From the NCBI GenBank assembly GCA_026315105.1, contig CM048744.1:27197759-27261758 (forward strand): a DNA stretch of 64,000 nt. The letters are read 5' to 3'. The translations under genes were made by a program, and so were the position numbers. The DNA comes from Locusta migratoria (taxonomy: Eukaryota > Arthropoda > Insecta > Orthoptera > Acrididae). The notes under the pieces were generated by a model. The model was not told the origin of the DNA. It saw only the letters and a list, made by a program, of their open reading frames with translations, and did not search any database. Numbering within the stretch: position 1 is the stretch's first letter; each line of letters starts with the position of its first letter. Positions 31,602 through 41,315 of the stretch are shown here, piece by piece.

Positions 31602-31817
31602 GGCCGCGGTGGAGTAGCCCTGGGGTCTAAGGCGCCTCGCTGCGGAGCTCGCGGTTGCTCGCGGTGGAGGTTGGAGTCCTCCCTAGGGCAAGTGTGTGTG
31701 TGTGTGTGTGTGTGTTGTCCTTAGGTTTGTTTAACGTAGTTTAAGTAGTTTGTAAGCTACGGACTGATGATCACGCAGTTTGGTCCGATAGATTTACAAA
31801 CATTTGAACATTTTTGA
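31602..31817 (+). mobile_element. Type 2 SINE with 11-bp duplication
   Basis: Head GGCCGCGGTGGAGTAGCCCT and GGAGGTTGGAGTCCTCCCT, then a (GT)n run (31692-31715), body TACGGACTGATGATCACGC and tail CATTTGAACATTTT. Perfect duplication ACGCAGAGTGA (31591-31601, 31818-31828). This is the best copy to define the type 2 head. Confidence 0.93.
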
Positions 31818-32600
31818 ACGCAGAGTGAGTTGCAATGAGCCGCTGTTTGGTGATGATGCTGTAGCGTACAGTAGGATGTTGTTATTGACAGGCTGTAGCA
31901 GTCTCAGGATGTCTTGGACTAAATTTATAGGTGGTGCGACGGATGACAGATAGCTCTAAATGTTGAGGAATGTAAGGTAATGCAGACGAGTAGGAGAAAC
32001 AATCCCATAATATTCGAATACAGCATTTGTAGTGCGCTGTTCACAGAGCCGCGTCAATTAAATATCCAACGGTGTACGGAGATATGAAATGGAACGAACA
32101 TTTAAGAACAGTTGTGGGGAAGATGGATGGTCGACTTCGGTTTGTTGGGAGAATTGTGAGAGGCTGTGATTCGTCTGTTAATGAGACCGCATATAAAGCG
32201 CTTGCTTGATCGACTCCGACTTGAGTATTGCTCAAGTGTTTGGGATCCCCATCAGAATGTTCAAAGGAAGCTACAGAAGCAATTTAGAGCTGGGCGGTGA
32301 GGTTTGTTACTGGTGGGTACGATCAATCAGCGAGTGTTACTGAGGTGCTTCGGGAACTGAAATTTGTCTCGCTAGAGGAAAGGCGACTTTCTTCCCGAGA
32401 AAAACTGTTGAAGAGATTAAGAGGGCTGGAATTTGAAGCGGACTGCAAAAAGATTCTACTGCTGGCAACTTACATTTTGCGTAACGAGCACAAAGATGAG
32501 CTAAGCGACATTAGGACTCGTACAAACGCATAATGCATACAAGTATTCGTTTTTCCCTCGTTCTACATGGGAATGGAAAAGGAAACCAAGCCCCTCGCAC

Positions 32601-33640
32601 CTTTGGTTGGATTAAGTAGTGTGCCTGGAGATGCGCCATCGAGTGGTGGGATTGCGAGTTCTGCTGCATAGGTCAGCGTCCACTACACACGAGGAATCGG
32701 ATACGCGGGTAGCGGAGGCTGTGTGGCGTGGACAGGGCGGTTTATTGGATTAGAGGACCTCGGGAACACACAGAAAGCGTTTCAAAGGTAACAGGTCAAA
32801 GATAGGACGAACACTGATCTAAAAACCATATCCTCCGAGCACTTCACTCATATTGCACTAAAACTCCCAAACCTGCCCACTCCCCATTAACCCGTTAACA
32901 ACCACCCAACTCTCCCCTCTCCTAATCACCACTCCACCTGCTGCCCGTCACACTTGGTCTTCCATTTCACTTTACATCCCACATCCCACTACTTATGACT
33001 TTCGACCACTATTCAGTGATCTTTTTCCTGCCCCCTTCCCCACTAACACCCCCAAAACAGATTAAAAAAAAAAAAATAAATAAACCATGCACAAATCACT
33101 TTCCCATTTCACAGAATTGTAATTTCGTCACTACCCCATATGCTTACATCAAAGTAAAATATATTATTATAACATAATTTCTTAAAGAAATTACAATTTC
33201 TATGTTGACAACACGACAGTAACCCACTGTGCAGACTCAGTGACAATCAAAACAAATACGTCTGATCTGTGAAAAACAGTCATGGACAGCGCAACGGTGA
33301 AAGTGAAATTAGTGGAAAAATCAGTGATGCAGCAAGAATAATATGCGGTTCGACATGAAGCATACCGACAGTCCACGTTGTGAGGTTCCTGTAGATGTTT
33401 TGTTGTCATGAAACCGAAATGGCGTCTGGTGAGAAAACTCACATTTTATTTGTACTTGCATAGATGGACAAACAAAGCCATTCATAATTATAAAAGCAAT
33501 TACGGATATCATGGCCACACAAACGAAGAATTTAAAAAAAAACCTTAGTTTGACAACTGTAAGTTGTCGTACCTGTGTGGAGTTCCATGCTCTAATAGAA
33601 AGTACTGAATGTCAAATCATAATCGGTAGCGAGAGCTGGC
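32601..33640. other. No gene; C-rich tract near 32850-33060
   Basis: A pyrimidine/C-rich stretch (CCCCACTAACACCCCCAAAA) resembles in style the C-rich LINE 3' region at 22.6-23.0 kb, but no motif confirms this. An A-rich run follows at about 33062. Confidence 0.4.
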
Positions 33641-34059
33641 TGAAGCCTGAGACAAGTTCAGCAGAACTTGGCAACTGACGGTTAATGACGAAAAGTGTGA
33701 AGTCATCAATATTACCATTAAAAGAAATCCGGTAAACTTTATTTACACGACAAATCAGTCAAATCTACAGGCTGTAAATAGGAAAGAACACATAGAAAGT
33801 ATTGTAGGGAAGGCGAAGCAAAGGCACTTAGAAATTGTTACAGTTCTATAAAAGAAACTGCCTACACACCACTTGTGCGTCCCATTAGGCATATTGCTGC
33901 GCATAGTGAGACAAACAATTTGCTAGCATGCACTTACATAGGAAGACACAGTATCATAATAAAATAAGAGAAGTCAGATCGAAAATGGGAAGTTTAGAGA
34001 ATTCGAAATATTTAAACATTTCGACCGTTTTAGGGCACTGAAATATATTCAGCTGCAAA

Positions 34060-34160
34060 GTTGAAAATTTGTACTGGACCGGGATTCGAACCCGGATTTT
34101 CCGATTCGTGCCAGCGGTCACCTTAACCACTTAGGCTGTCCCGGCACGCTTTCCTTCCGA
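34060..34160 (-). mobile_element. tRNA-like SINE head, family 5 (minus)
   Basis: Minus-strand sequence has CCTAAGTGGTTAAGG (box A region) and CCGGGTTCGAATCCCGG (T-arm and box B). It starts GTGCCGGGACAG. The acceptor ends do not pair as in a true tRNA, and it sits inside LINE sequence, so a SINE is more likely than a tRNA gene. Confidence 0.6.
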
Positions 34161-34271
34161 CCCAAACTCTCAAATTGTAGCACAGTTCGATTGCAATGCC
34201 CCCTGAAATTGGAAAGATTCAGGCTTTCTTTATTCACGCGAGCTATTAGAGAATGGAAATGTCGAGAAGTA

Positions 34272-35582
34272 CGAGGGTCGTCCACAAAAAAGTCCCGTTT
34301 CTATTTCTATCTGCGGCGACGCTACGATCGCATGCGTGGCATTTACTCTGGTTCAGGGAGATGACAAGGACGTCATTTTCAGATCGCTGCTGCCGACTTG
34401 TGCGTTGCCGTGTTTCTTTATAATGTCACTCGTAATTGAAACAGCTGCCATGTGTGAAATCATTTTTTGATTCGTTTTCTAAATTCAAAGAAAGTTAAAC
34501 CAAAGTATATTCATCGGCAAATCTGCGAGTATTATGGACAAAGTGCTATGAGTGATTGAATGATTAGAAGATGGTTCAGTCTGTTCAATGAAGGGCGTGA
34601 TGAAGTGCACGTTGAAGAACGAAGTGGACGCCCGTCTGTGGTTGCTGATGAAGTGGTTCGCACAATTGAAGAGAAGATTAAGCACAACCGTAAATTTACA
34701 CTTAGTGCCTTCGCTATGGAATAGTTCCTCAAATCTCACGATCACTAATTCATGAAATTGTTACTGAACAACCAAAATTTTGCTCACGTTGGGTACCCAT
34801 AATTGTTATTGAACAACACAAAAAACAACGGATGGGCAATGCACTGCAGTTTCTGACACGCTGCAGTGAAGAATGCAATGGTTTTCTAAATCGGATAATT
34901 ACGAGGGATAAAACTTCTGTATCGGACGACAGCCGTGAAACAAAACGGAAATCAATGGAATGGAGGCACAGTTCATCCCCAATGATGGTTATGCATAAGC
35001 AAATCTCGAAACCCCGATAAGTAATGTGCACAATTTTTTTTAATACAGGAATGGCATTTTGCCGATAGATTTCTTACCACGAGGCCAAACAATCAATGCA
35101 CACGGTTATTGCGAGACCATTAAGAAATTGCGCCGCGCAGTACAGAACAAGCGCCGAGGATTACTGTCAAAAGCTGTTTTTTTTCCACGATCATGCCCGA
35201 CCTCACACGGCGAATGTCACCAAACAACTGTTTTGGGAATTTCAGTAAGACTGAACATCCTCCGTACAGTCCGGACCTCGCTCAAAGAGACTTTCATCCC
35301 TTCTTACATCTCAAATCTGTTCTTGGTTGTCAACACTTCAACGATGATGACCAGATGAAGGAACATTTTACCAAATGGTTCAATAACCAGGCGGAATGCT
35401 ACAACGAAGAAGGCATAAAAAAACCATGTGCCACGCTGTGAAAAGTGCCTATAAAAATTTCGGAAGCTATGTAGAAAACTAGTTTAAGAGATGTATATTT
35501 GTGTACAATAAATATTTTTTTCTGTATATGAACACGTTTGTTTTATATAATGATACGGAAATTACTTTGTGCACATACCTCC
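34272..35582 (+). mobile_element. Mariner transposon, about 1.31 kb, degenerate
   Basis: Left end CGAGGGTCGTCCACAAAAAA and inverted right end GGAGGTATGTGCACAAAGTA are similar, with TA on both sides (34270-34271, 35583-35584). The transposase spans the expected length. It is inserted into the end of a CR1/Jockey-like LINE. Confidence 0.85.
34500..35440 (+). pseudogene. Mariner transposase, multiply broken
   Basis: N-terminal helix-turn-helix: YIHRQICEYYGQSAMSD, then a stop, then MIRRWFSLFNEGRDEV and EERSGRPSVVADEVV. Middle: FLNRIITRDKTSVSDD (first catalytic Asp) and KSMEWRHSSSP, the WVPHEL/EWRH region. Then FLPRGQTINAHGYCETI and KKLRRAVQNKRRG; FHDHARPHTAN carries the second Asp and YSPDLAQRDFHPF the third (DD34D). 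C-terminus: FNDDDQMKEHFTKWFNNQA. At least three stops or frameshifts. Closest to the irritans-type mariners by feel; subfamily is not certain. Confidence 0.88.
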
Positions 35583-35638
35583 TATCATAAAAGCGGTTCC
35601 ATGAACCCGCTGCTTTCCACTTCAACATAACTTGCAGA

Positions 35639-35832
35639 GTTTAAATGTTTGTATAGTCTATGGGACTTAACTACGGGCTCATCAGTCCCTAAACTTACAA
35701 ACTACTTATGAACTACTTACGAACTAGGACGGCACAAATATCCATGCCCGATGGGGGATTCGAACCCCTGACCGTGGTGGCCGTGCAAACCGTGACTGAA
35801 GCGCCTCAGTCCCCGCGGCCACCGCGGCCGGC
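35639..35832 (-). mobile_element. Type 1 SINE (minus) with 11-bp duplication
   Basis: Full-length apart from the tail end. Perfect duplication TAACTTGCAGA (35628-35638, 35833-35843). It interrupts the 3' untranslated region of the LINE that began at 33650. Confidence 0.94.
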
Positions 35833-35944
35833 TAACTTGCAGATTGTTTATGTAGATGTAGACGGAAAGAAGGTGGTTGTTTAACGGCTCTTCGACAATC
35901 CACTCATTAGAGATCAAGTTCACTCTCCATGCGCTGTGATTGTT

Positions 35945-36125
35945 TGTGTAAGGATGGGGAAGGAAGTGAGCCGTGCCCCTAGATAGGAACTACAGCGGCA
36001 TGTCGCTGTAGTGGTTTAGGGAAATCAGAGAAAGCCCAAATCTCGATGGTCGGGGGTGGATTGAACCGCCGCCCTCTCCAATGCCAGTACAGCGTGTGAG
36101 CAGCGCGCCACCTCCCACGGTTAGG
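35945..36125 (-). mobile_element. tRNA-derived SINE, family 3 (minus)
   Basis: Contains GGGTGGATTGAACCGCCG (reverse box B), CAGCGCGCCACCTCCCA (reverse box A side), and GTTTAGGGAAATCAGAGAAA. In reverse it parallels 11530-11725. Confidence 0.75.
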
Positions 36126-36980
36126 CGGCATAATTAATGACCGGGGCACAGCCAGAGGGCGCCGCGGTGCTCGTCCAATGCTAGCGGCGGCGCAGCCTGC
36201 TACGTCAGCCTGTTACGTCACGCCGGCAGGGGAGGGGGTGGGATGGTGGGATTAATATCGGAATTCCAGAGATTCACTTTCCGAGGCGGGGACAGTCGCG
36301 AGACACGTTATTACGCAGACGGGGCGCTCGGCCGTGTCGGCTGCAAAGCGGGCGCCTGCCTGCCAGGTCGCCAATTCAGATTTCCCTCCGACCTCCTACT
36401 TCTCTCAGCAGTGCCTGTGACTTGTGGAAAATGTAAAGGTGAGCATCGGTTTCAAGTGCGCTTTAAATTTATTGTACATCATTATTAGGGTGGTTTCATC
36501 AGTCGGTAATACAGGTTGGTTTAAAAGGAAAGGACAGATTTCAAACATTTATTTCTTCCAAACTACAAAAGACTTAAACGTTAATGGATTAAAAAAAAAT
36601 TGTTTTTCTTTTTTTCTCCTTTTTTTCTTTTTTTATCTTTCTTTCATAATTATACTAAAACCCATCAACAATACAAATAATAGGACCTAATTTATACAAC
36701 TCTAATTAACAGTGATTTACCTAACTCTATATCATTCTAATAAATTACTCCAAAATCTACTAAGGGGTTCCTACTTCCTACTTCCAGGTTGCCTACATGT
36801 TATTGAGCTTCATGAATACTGCAGTGATTATACGTGTGGCAGTAACGTATAAACCTAAGGGTGGCCACGGATGTCCACCGAGCGAAAGCCAGTGGACGCG
36901 TCCCTGGCACTGGGCTGGCCATGACGGTCACTGCAGCTACTGAAGTTCTTTAGAAGTTTCATATAATTTAATAACTAACT
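36126..36980. promoter_or_regulatory. GC-rich patch with CRE-like sites and a donor-like site (candidate promoter)
   Basis: 36126-36370 is GC/CpG-rich and holds GCTACGTCAG and GTTACGTCAC (CRE/ATF-like). Downstream, AAATGTAAAGGTGAGCATCG near 36430-36450 fits a splice donor. Then follow a T-rich tract (36600-36650) and AT-rich sequence. No coding exon can be shown; an alternative is plain GC-rich repeat. Confidence 0.25.
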
Positions 36981-36989
36981 ACTATGCCT

Positions 36990-38041
36990 AAACTAACCTA
37001 CAGTCGAGTCCGGGTGTTGCGCCCAGTCCCCCAGGACCAGAGCATGGCGGATTCCGTCAGAGAACAGGCGGCCGGTCCACACCCCGGCGGCATGGCTCTG
37101 GGCGGGGTCATGTCCGTGTGGACACTGTACTGTCGATCCCGGAGGACGTCCCCTCACACTTTGCTGGAGATGGCATCAGTGAGACTGTCCAGGATCTGGA
37201 ATGTTTCAGGTTGTCTGATTAGTGTGTGTGTGTGTCGAAGTTCGGTAATTGACGTCTCAATTCGGAAGCCACCCCGCCGTACGTGGGGCACAAGTACATC
37301 ACAGGCTCTGGTGTTCCCTCTGGGGCTCCACAGTCGCACTCAGGTGTCGCCCTCTTGCTAAACCGACTTAGATATGTCGGATAAGGACCATGCCCAGTGA
37401 GGAAGTGTTTTAATCCACGGTTTGCTTGGAAGTGTTTCATTGTCAGTCGTTCCTGCACACTCGGCAGAAGCTCATAGGTTCTCCTACCGGTTTCATCCTG
37501 ATCCCACATCTCTTGCCATAGCTCTCCACCTTTCCTTTTTATAGCTGGCTTCCCTTGGTTCACCCAAGATATCTGCAACTCTGTCATGGTTTCCTCTTTT
37601 CACCCAGTACCAGGCTGCATGCTCCCTGATTTTTATTTGCAAGGGGTGAAGACCCATGAGCACGAGAAGTGCCCCTCCAGGAGTCGTCCTATAAGCGCCC
37701 ACCGAGTGTAGCAGGATATTTCTCTGTACTCTTCTCATCGCCATGGCAGGCACAACCCGGGTGAGCCTGGAACCATAGCCCATGATAAATACGATTATGC
37801 TGTTTGGATAGAGCTTGATGAGGCTGGGCTGGAGGTGAAACCTCCGATGGCCAATCCCAGCAAGCCTATGCAAGGCTACTGATGCTCGCTCAGCTACTGC
37901 ATCTATATGGGCTGAAAAGCAACTGAGTTCGTCTATTATTCCTCCGAGATATCTCGCCCGAGGTCGCCGAATCACTGGTACCCCAGAAATTCTCACCGTT
38001 TCAATTTTAAATTGTAAATTTAAAATTTTAAAGTTTACCAT
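36990..38041 (-). pseudogene. LOA/R1-like LINE ORF2 C-terminus
   Basis: Two overlapping frames. 37493-38041 gives RYLGGIIDELSCFSAHI, RRVQRNILLHSVGAYRTT and GLHPLQIKIREHAAWYWV. 37219-37587 gives ETGRRTYELLPSVQERL, LKHFLTGHGPYPTYLSRF and CDCGAPEGTPEPVMYLC. The order of the last polymerase block, thumb and Cys-rich end fits LOA/R1-group LINEs. A frameshift around 37500-37580 breaks it and the polymerase core is absent. It could be from the same clade as the plus-strand LINE at 39-43 kb. Confidence 0.75.
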
Positions 38042-38269
38042 TTAAACTGCCCGGGTAGAACTTCCAATCACGGCCGCATTGGCGCTGTTGTTTGCTGTTC
38101 GTTGTTTGTAGTGAAACGGCATCGACTGTAGTGGGACAAACATAGACGTTCTCCACTTCCTTACGTCAGCCCTGTTTTGAAGGTTATAAACCAAAAGAAA
38201 TTGGTACAAAAATTTATATATTTGTTGTTTGTGTAAATACTATCAAGAACAGAAATACAATATGCAGCA
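38042..38269. other. No recognisable feature
   Basis: Short spacer between two LINE ends of opposite orientation. Confidence 0.4.
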
Positions 38270-38815
38270 GAAACACTCTCCCTCAAGAACAAAGGACTAG
38301 TAGATGAGCTCGAGAGGAAGAAAAGGGTAATTCTGAGGAAACTTCTTGGTGGACACAAAAAAATAGCCGAAACATGGGTTAAGATTAGCAATGAGAAGGT
38401 CTATCAATTTATTAAACCAGTTAGAACGGAAATGAGAAAGAGAAGGCTTATGTTCTTTGGTCATCCGGTGAGAATGGATGTCAGCAGATTAACGAAGAAA
38501 ATCTTCAATTTAATTCAACAGAGGAAAACACCCAACTGTTGGTTCCAAGGAATAAAGAAAGATCTCGTGGAACTTGGAATCACAGAAATGGACGCGATGA
38601 ATAGGGACAGTTACAGAAAGGCAGCAACTGAATTCGAGGTTTTTCAGGAGGCCCCAAGAAAGAACATCAACAGGAAACTGACAGCTGAACATCTGGCAAA
38701 AATGGCAGCAGGCAGAAGAGCAGCCCTAGAGAAGAGAAAGAAGAGACTGAAATAAAATTTGTAACGCGGTCCTTAGTTGGCCAATTCGTGTAAGTAAATA
38801 AATAAATACTATCAT
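38270..38815 (+). mobile_element. RTE-like LINE 3' end (second RTE family)
   Basis: 38432-38755 is open for 107 codons: KRRLMFFGHPVRMD, KTPNCWFQGIKKDLVELGI, and a very basic end KMAAGRRAALEKRKKRLK. Upstream codons fit the same protein (GLVDELERKKRVILRK). After the stop, GCGGTCCTTAGTTGGCC and a (TAAA)n tail end the element near 38812. This arrangement is typical of the RTE ORF end; it is distinct from the (CAA)n-tailed RTE family in this window. Confidence 0.72.
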
Positions 38816-38842
38816 GTTCGAAGGCGATTCTTGTGCGGCTCT

Positions 38843-39010
38843 ATAGCACAGTGGTAGAGTGCCAGACTACAAATGTAAAGGTTGCGGGTTCGGTCCCCGC
38901 CAGGTCCTATGATTTTTAGCTGTCACTTTCCACTTCTTTCACCTCTGGCAGTGTTGCTAATGTGAAAATTACCGAGTAGCACCGTGGTTCGGGACCCACG
39001 TTAAACTGTA
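38843..39010 (+). mobile_element. tRNA-like SINE, family 6
   Basis: GGCTCTATAGCACAGTGGTA and GCGGGTTCGGTCCCCGC give good D- and T-arms. The anticodon stem pairs poorly and the 3' acceptor side does not match well, so a working tRNA gene is unlikely. Downstream CCCACGTTAAACTGTAGG resembles CATGTTAAACTGTATG near 48010, after another tRNA-like head at 47.6-47.9 kb. Confidence 0.5.
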
Positions 39011-39174
39011 GGTCCCCCTATAACTGGCTGGGTAAGTCAGTCAGTCAGTCTGCCGGCTGGGGCCGTGGCGAGCGGACGCGGCGGTGTTTACGTGTCTTCT
39101 GCTGTCGCCTGAGCGCTGTTTCCGGGTGAGCTACGCTCTCGAAGCGGCCACAATAACGTGTTATTGTGTGAATC

Positions 39175-39934
39175 ATGACTAGAACGCGAACACGACTGAA
39201 GTACCAAGAAGAGATACTTTGAAGTTTGTATTTGATTCTAACTATGCACGAATCATGGATTCAGGAATCACTGAAAAGTTCCTTTGGCGATATTAGTGGT
39301 GTCCATCTCTCAGTAGTTAGCAGTACTGTGTATATTCAGAACTCCGGAAAATTTGTGACGAAATTGTGCAGTCACGTCCTGGTAATCTTACATTCAAGCA
39401 CTGTGATGGGAACGTTGGTGAAGTTAAAGTAACGCACGCAGGTTTTGGTATTCGGACAGTCCGGATATTCGAACTACCATTTCAAGTTCCTGCAGATGAA
39501 ATTAATGCCGCTTTCGCGAAATATAGTAAGTTCCTCAGCAAAGTTGCTGAAAATGGATGTCGTTTAAAATACCTGTTTCGAACGGTGTTCGACAGGTGAA
39601 GATGGAATTAAAGTCACATATTCCATCATATATTTCTATTTGTGGTTATAGGGCGATTATCACGTACGACGGTCAACCGCGTACTTGCTCGGGGTGCGGT
39701 TCAAATGGTCATGTTCGAGCCCACTGCATTCAGAGAAGGGCGATACAGGTACCTATAGGCGAAACAGGGCCAGCTGACAGTATGACGACCCTCCCGATCT
39801 CTTATGTGGCTGCGGCCCGATTGAGCACGGACACGCCGGAGCACCCTCCTTTCAGTGAAACATCAGCTACCACAGAAGCTGTTCACGAGACGAAATGGAA
39901 ATTCCCACCCAACATAATTCTACCGAGGATGTAA
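39175..39934 (+). pseudogene. LINE ORF1, zinc-knuckle part, frameshifted
   Basis: The likely start (MTRTRTRLKY) is at 39175, with an early stop after EEIL. Codons then run in other frames: GFGIRTVRIFELPFQVPA (about 39440-39490) and GVRQVKMELKSHIPSYI (39587 on). The knuckle is CSGCGSNGHVRAHC (39686-39727, CX2CX4HX4C). The frame 39557-39934 is clean and overlaps the next one by 40 bases. ORF1 proteins of this kind bind LINE RNA. Confidence 0.75.
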
Positions 39935-40578
39935 CAATGGAACATGATCAACCGGAGGGCAAGAGTTCGGACAGACTCCAACACGGTGCTCCAGCCCAAG
40001 ACGACGGAAAGCGTCTGAGTCCCAGCAGCGAGCTGGAATCCAACCCGGTGGTAAACGAAGAACGAACTCCGGGAAAGGAAAACCACTCCTCAGACAATCA
40101 AACAGAGGCAGTCTCTCCCAAGAAACACAAAAAAAAACGAAGGATAGCCCATCAAGACGCAGAGAAGACAGCGACAATACTACACGAGAAACCGACGGAA
40201 ATTAGTCTCACTTTAACTGACATCACATCAGAAAATTCCGATCCGAAGCAAAGGAATGGTAGAAAACAGGTGTTGGATGTCTCCCCCCCCCCCCTTAATA
40301 TCAAGCCGGGGGACTCTGAAGCTGTGGGAGACCCACCGGGATTACAACACGTCGGTAGGGAGAGGCAAGGTCTAACGGAAAACGGTACACAAAGCAAGAC
40401 TGCCTTAGTCAGTGTACTGAACTGCGCGGATGACGAGGAAGATGTGACAATGAAACAAGAAACGGATAATGCTGGACCACCAACAGACGATGTGTCAGCC
40501 GCAACGGAAGAAGCATTATACGAACTACCTCCACAGTCCCGTCGGGTGATACAGAGTACCCTTTCAAACAATAATTAA
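39895..40578 (+). pseudogene. LINE ORF1, acidic/low-complexity C-terminal part
   Basis: A clean 227-codon frame overlapping the zinc-knuckle frame by 40 bases in the -1 register. It is rich in E, D, K, P, S and T with KKHKKKRRIA (nuclear-localisation-like) and a run of prolines from a C run at 40282-40291. It ends 60 bases before the ATG of ORF2. Probably the C-terminal part of ORF1 joined by a frameshift; programmed frameshifting is possible but nothing in the overlap is a clear slippery site. Confidence 0.6.
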
Positions 40579-40636
40579 TGCATTTGTCGATATCGTACCT
40601 CTGCGCCCTGGTTGGAGAGGGTAATACTAACAGTGA

Positions 40637-41315
40637 ATGCCTGCGTTTCACGATTACAAGGTAGCCACCGAAAATATATACAAGATCATCTCACAACAGA
40701 AGATACACAGTTTTCGTGATTATTTATACAGCTGTGATGCTGATATCGCTCTGCTGCAAGAGGCAGACGACGAATGTCAGCCGGCCGCGGTGGACGAGCG
40801 TTCTGCGGCGCGTCAGTCTGCACGGCCACTACGGTCGGGGGTTCGAATCCCCCCCTCGGGAATGGATATTTGTGCCGTCCTTAGTCTTAGCTAGTTCATA
40901 AGTAGTTTGTAAGCTTAGGGACTGCTGACCCCGTAGTTAAGTCCCATAAGTTCTACAAACATTTGAACATTTTTGATGAATGTCACCCAGATATTCCGGG
41001 GTACGAAGTACTCACACTATGTAGTACTTCGGCAACTGCTCTCCTAACCAAACAGGGCGTGATTGTGTCGGATGTCGAGCGATTGGAAAATGGCTGAGTG
41101 ATATCGTGTCTAATTAATGGAGTTAGATTCATAAATATCTATGCCCCTTCCGGGAACCAAAATAGAACAAGTAGAGCCCAGTTCTTTGCCAGTGATTTGT
41201 TGTATCTCCTCCGGCGAAATCGGGAGGACGTTGTTGTCGAAGGGGACTTCAATTGTGTCTTGACGCCAAAGGACCAATCACCGAACTTTAATGGATGTCC
41301 AACTCTTAGAGGCAA
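40637..41315 (+). pseudogene. LINE ORF2 AP-endonuclease, split by a SINE
   Basis: Begins MPAFHDYKVA, then CDADIALLQEADDECQ with the catalytic Glu. A SINE interrupts at 40780. After it, codons give TATALLTKQGVIVSDV, VRFINIYAPSG and VVEGDFNCVL, the N- and D-containing endonuclease motifs. There is a stop just before VISCLINGVR (41095). At about 41314 a pogo-like element cuts in. The SDH motif follows 1.6 kb later. Confidence 0.78.
40780..40974 (+). mobile_element. Type 1 SINE with target duplication
   Basis: Full length with a small deletion in the head (box A region reads TGGACGAGCG). Duplication GACGAATGTCA / GATGAATGTCA (40769-40779, 40975-40985; one mismatch). It lies in the endonuclease of the LOA-like LINE. 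Confidence 0.93.

Larger units (their letters stand above)
31130..32600 (+). mobile_element. CR1/Jockey-like LINE relic carrying two SINEs
   Basis: Decayed RT codons before the first SINE (DFQKALYTLLHH near 31180) continue after it with RLPQGSVK near 31535, the SGVPQGS block. After the second SINE come GDDAVAYSRM at the FADD position (31847-31875) and then RLRLEYCSSVWDPHQ and MRFVTGGYDQSASVTEVL (32297 on). The last frame is 78 codons. The element is split by SINEs at 31250-31445 and 31602-31817, both with clean duplications. Confidence 0.78.
33650..35865 (+). mobile_element. CR1/Jockey-like LINE 3' part with three nested insertions
   Basis: Codons at about 33685-33790 give NDEKCEV-like and NQSNLQAV (compare 63.0 kb). 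34190-34271 gives the LFSRAIREW-type end. After the mariner, ATCATAAAAGCGGTTCCATG (35584 on) continues the 3' untranslated region, and after the SINE TTATGTAGATGTAGAC ends it. Insertions: tRNA-like SINE (about 34060-34160), mariner (34272-35582) and type 1 SINE (35639-35832). Joining the four pieces restores the order seen at 62.5-63.1 kb. Confidence 0.78.

Noticed and set aside
34070..34146. Functional minus-strand tRNA gene
   Set aside because: Acceptor ends do not pair, and it sits inside a LINE as an insertion.
37154..37361. Plus-strand gene at 36984-37361
   Set aside because: It is the antisense of a clear LINE C-terminus on the minus strand.
38843..38915. Functional tRNA gene (Cys-like)
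   Set aside because: D- and T-arms look fine but the anticodon stem and acceptor stem do not pair well, and it continues into SINE-like sequence.
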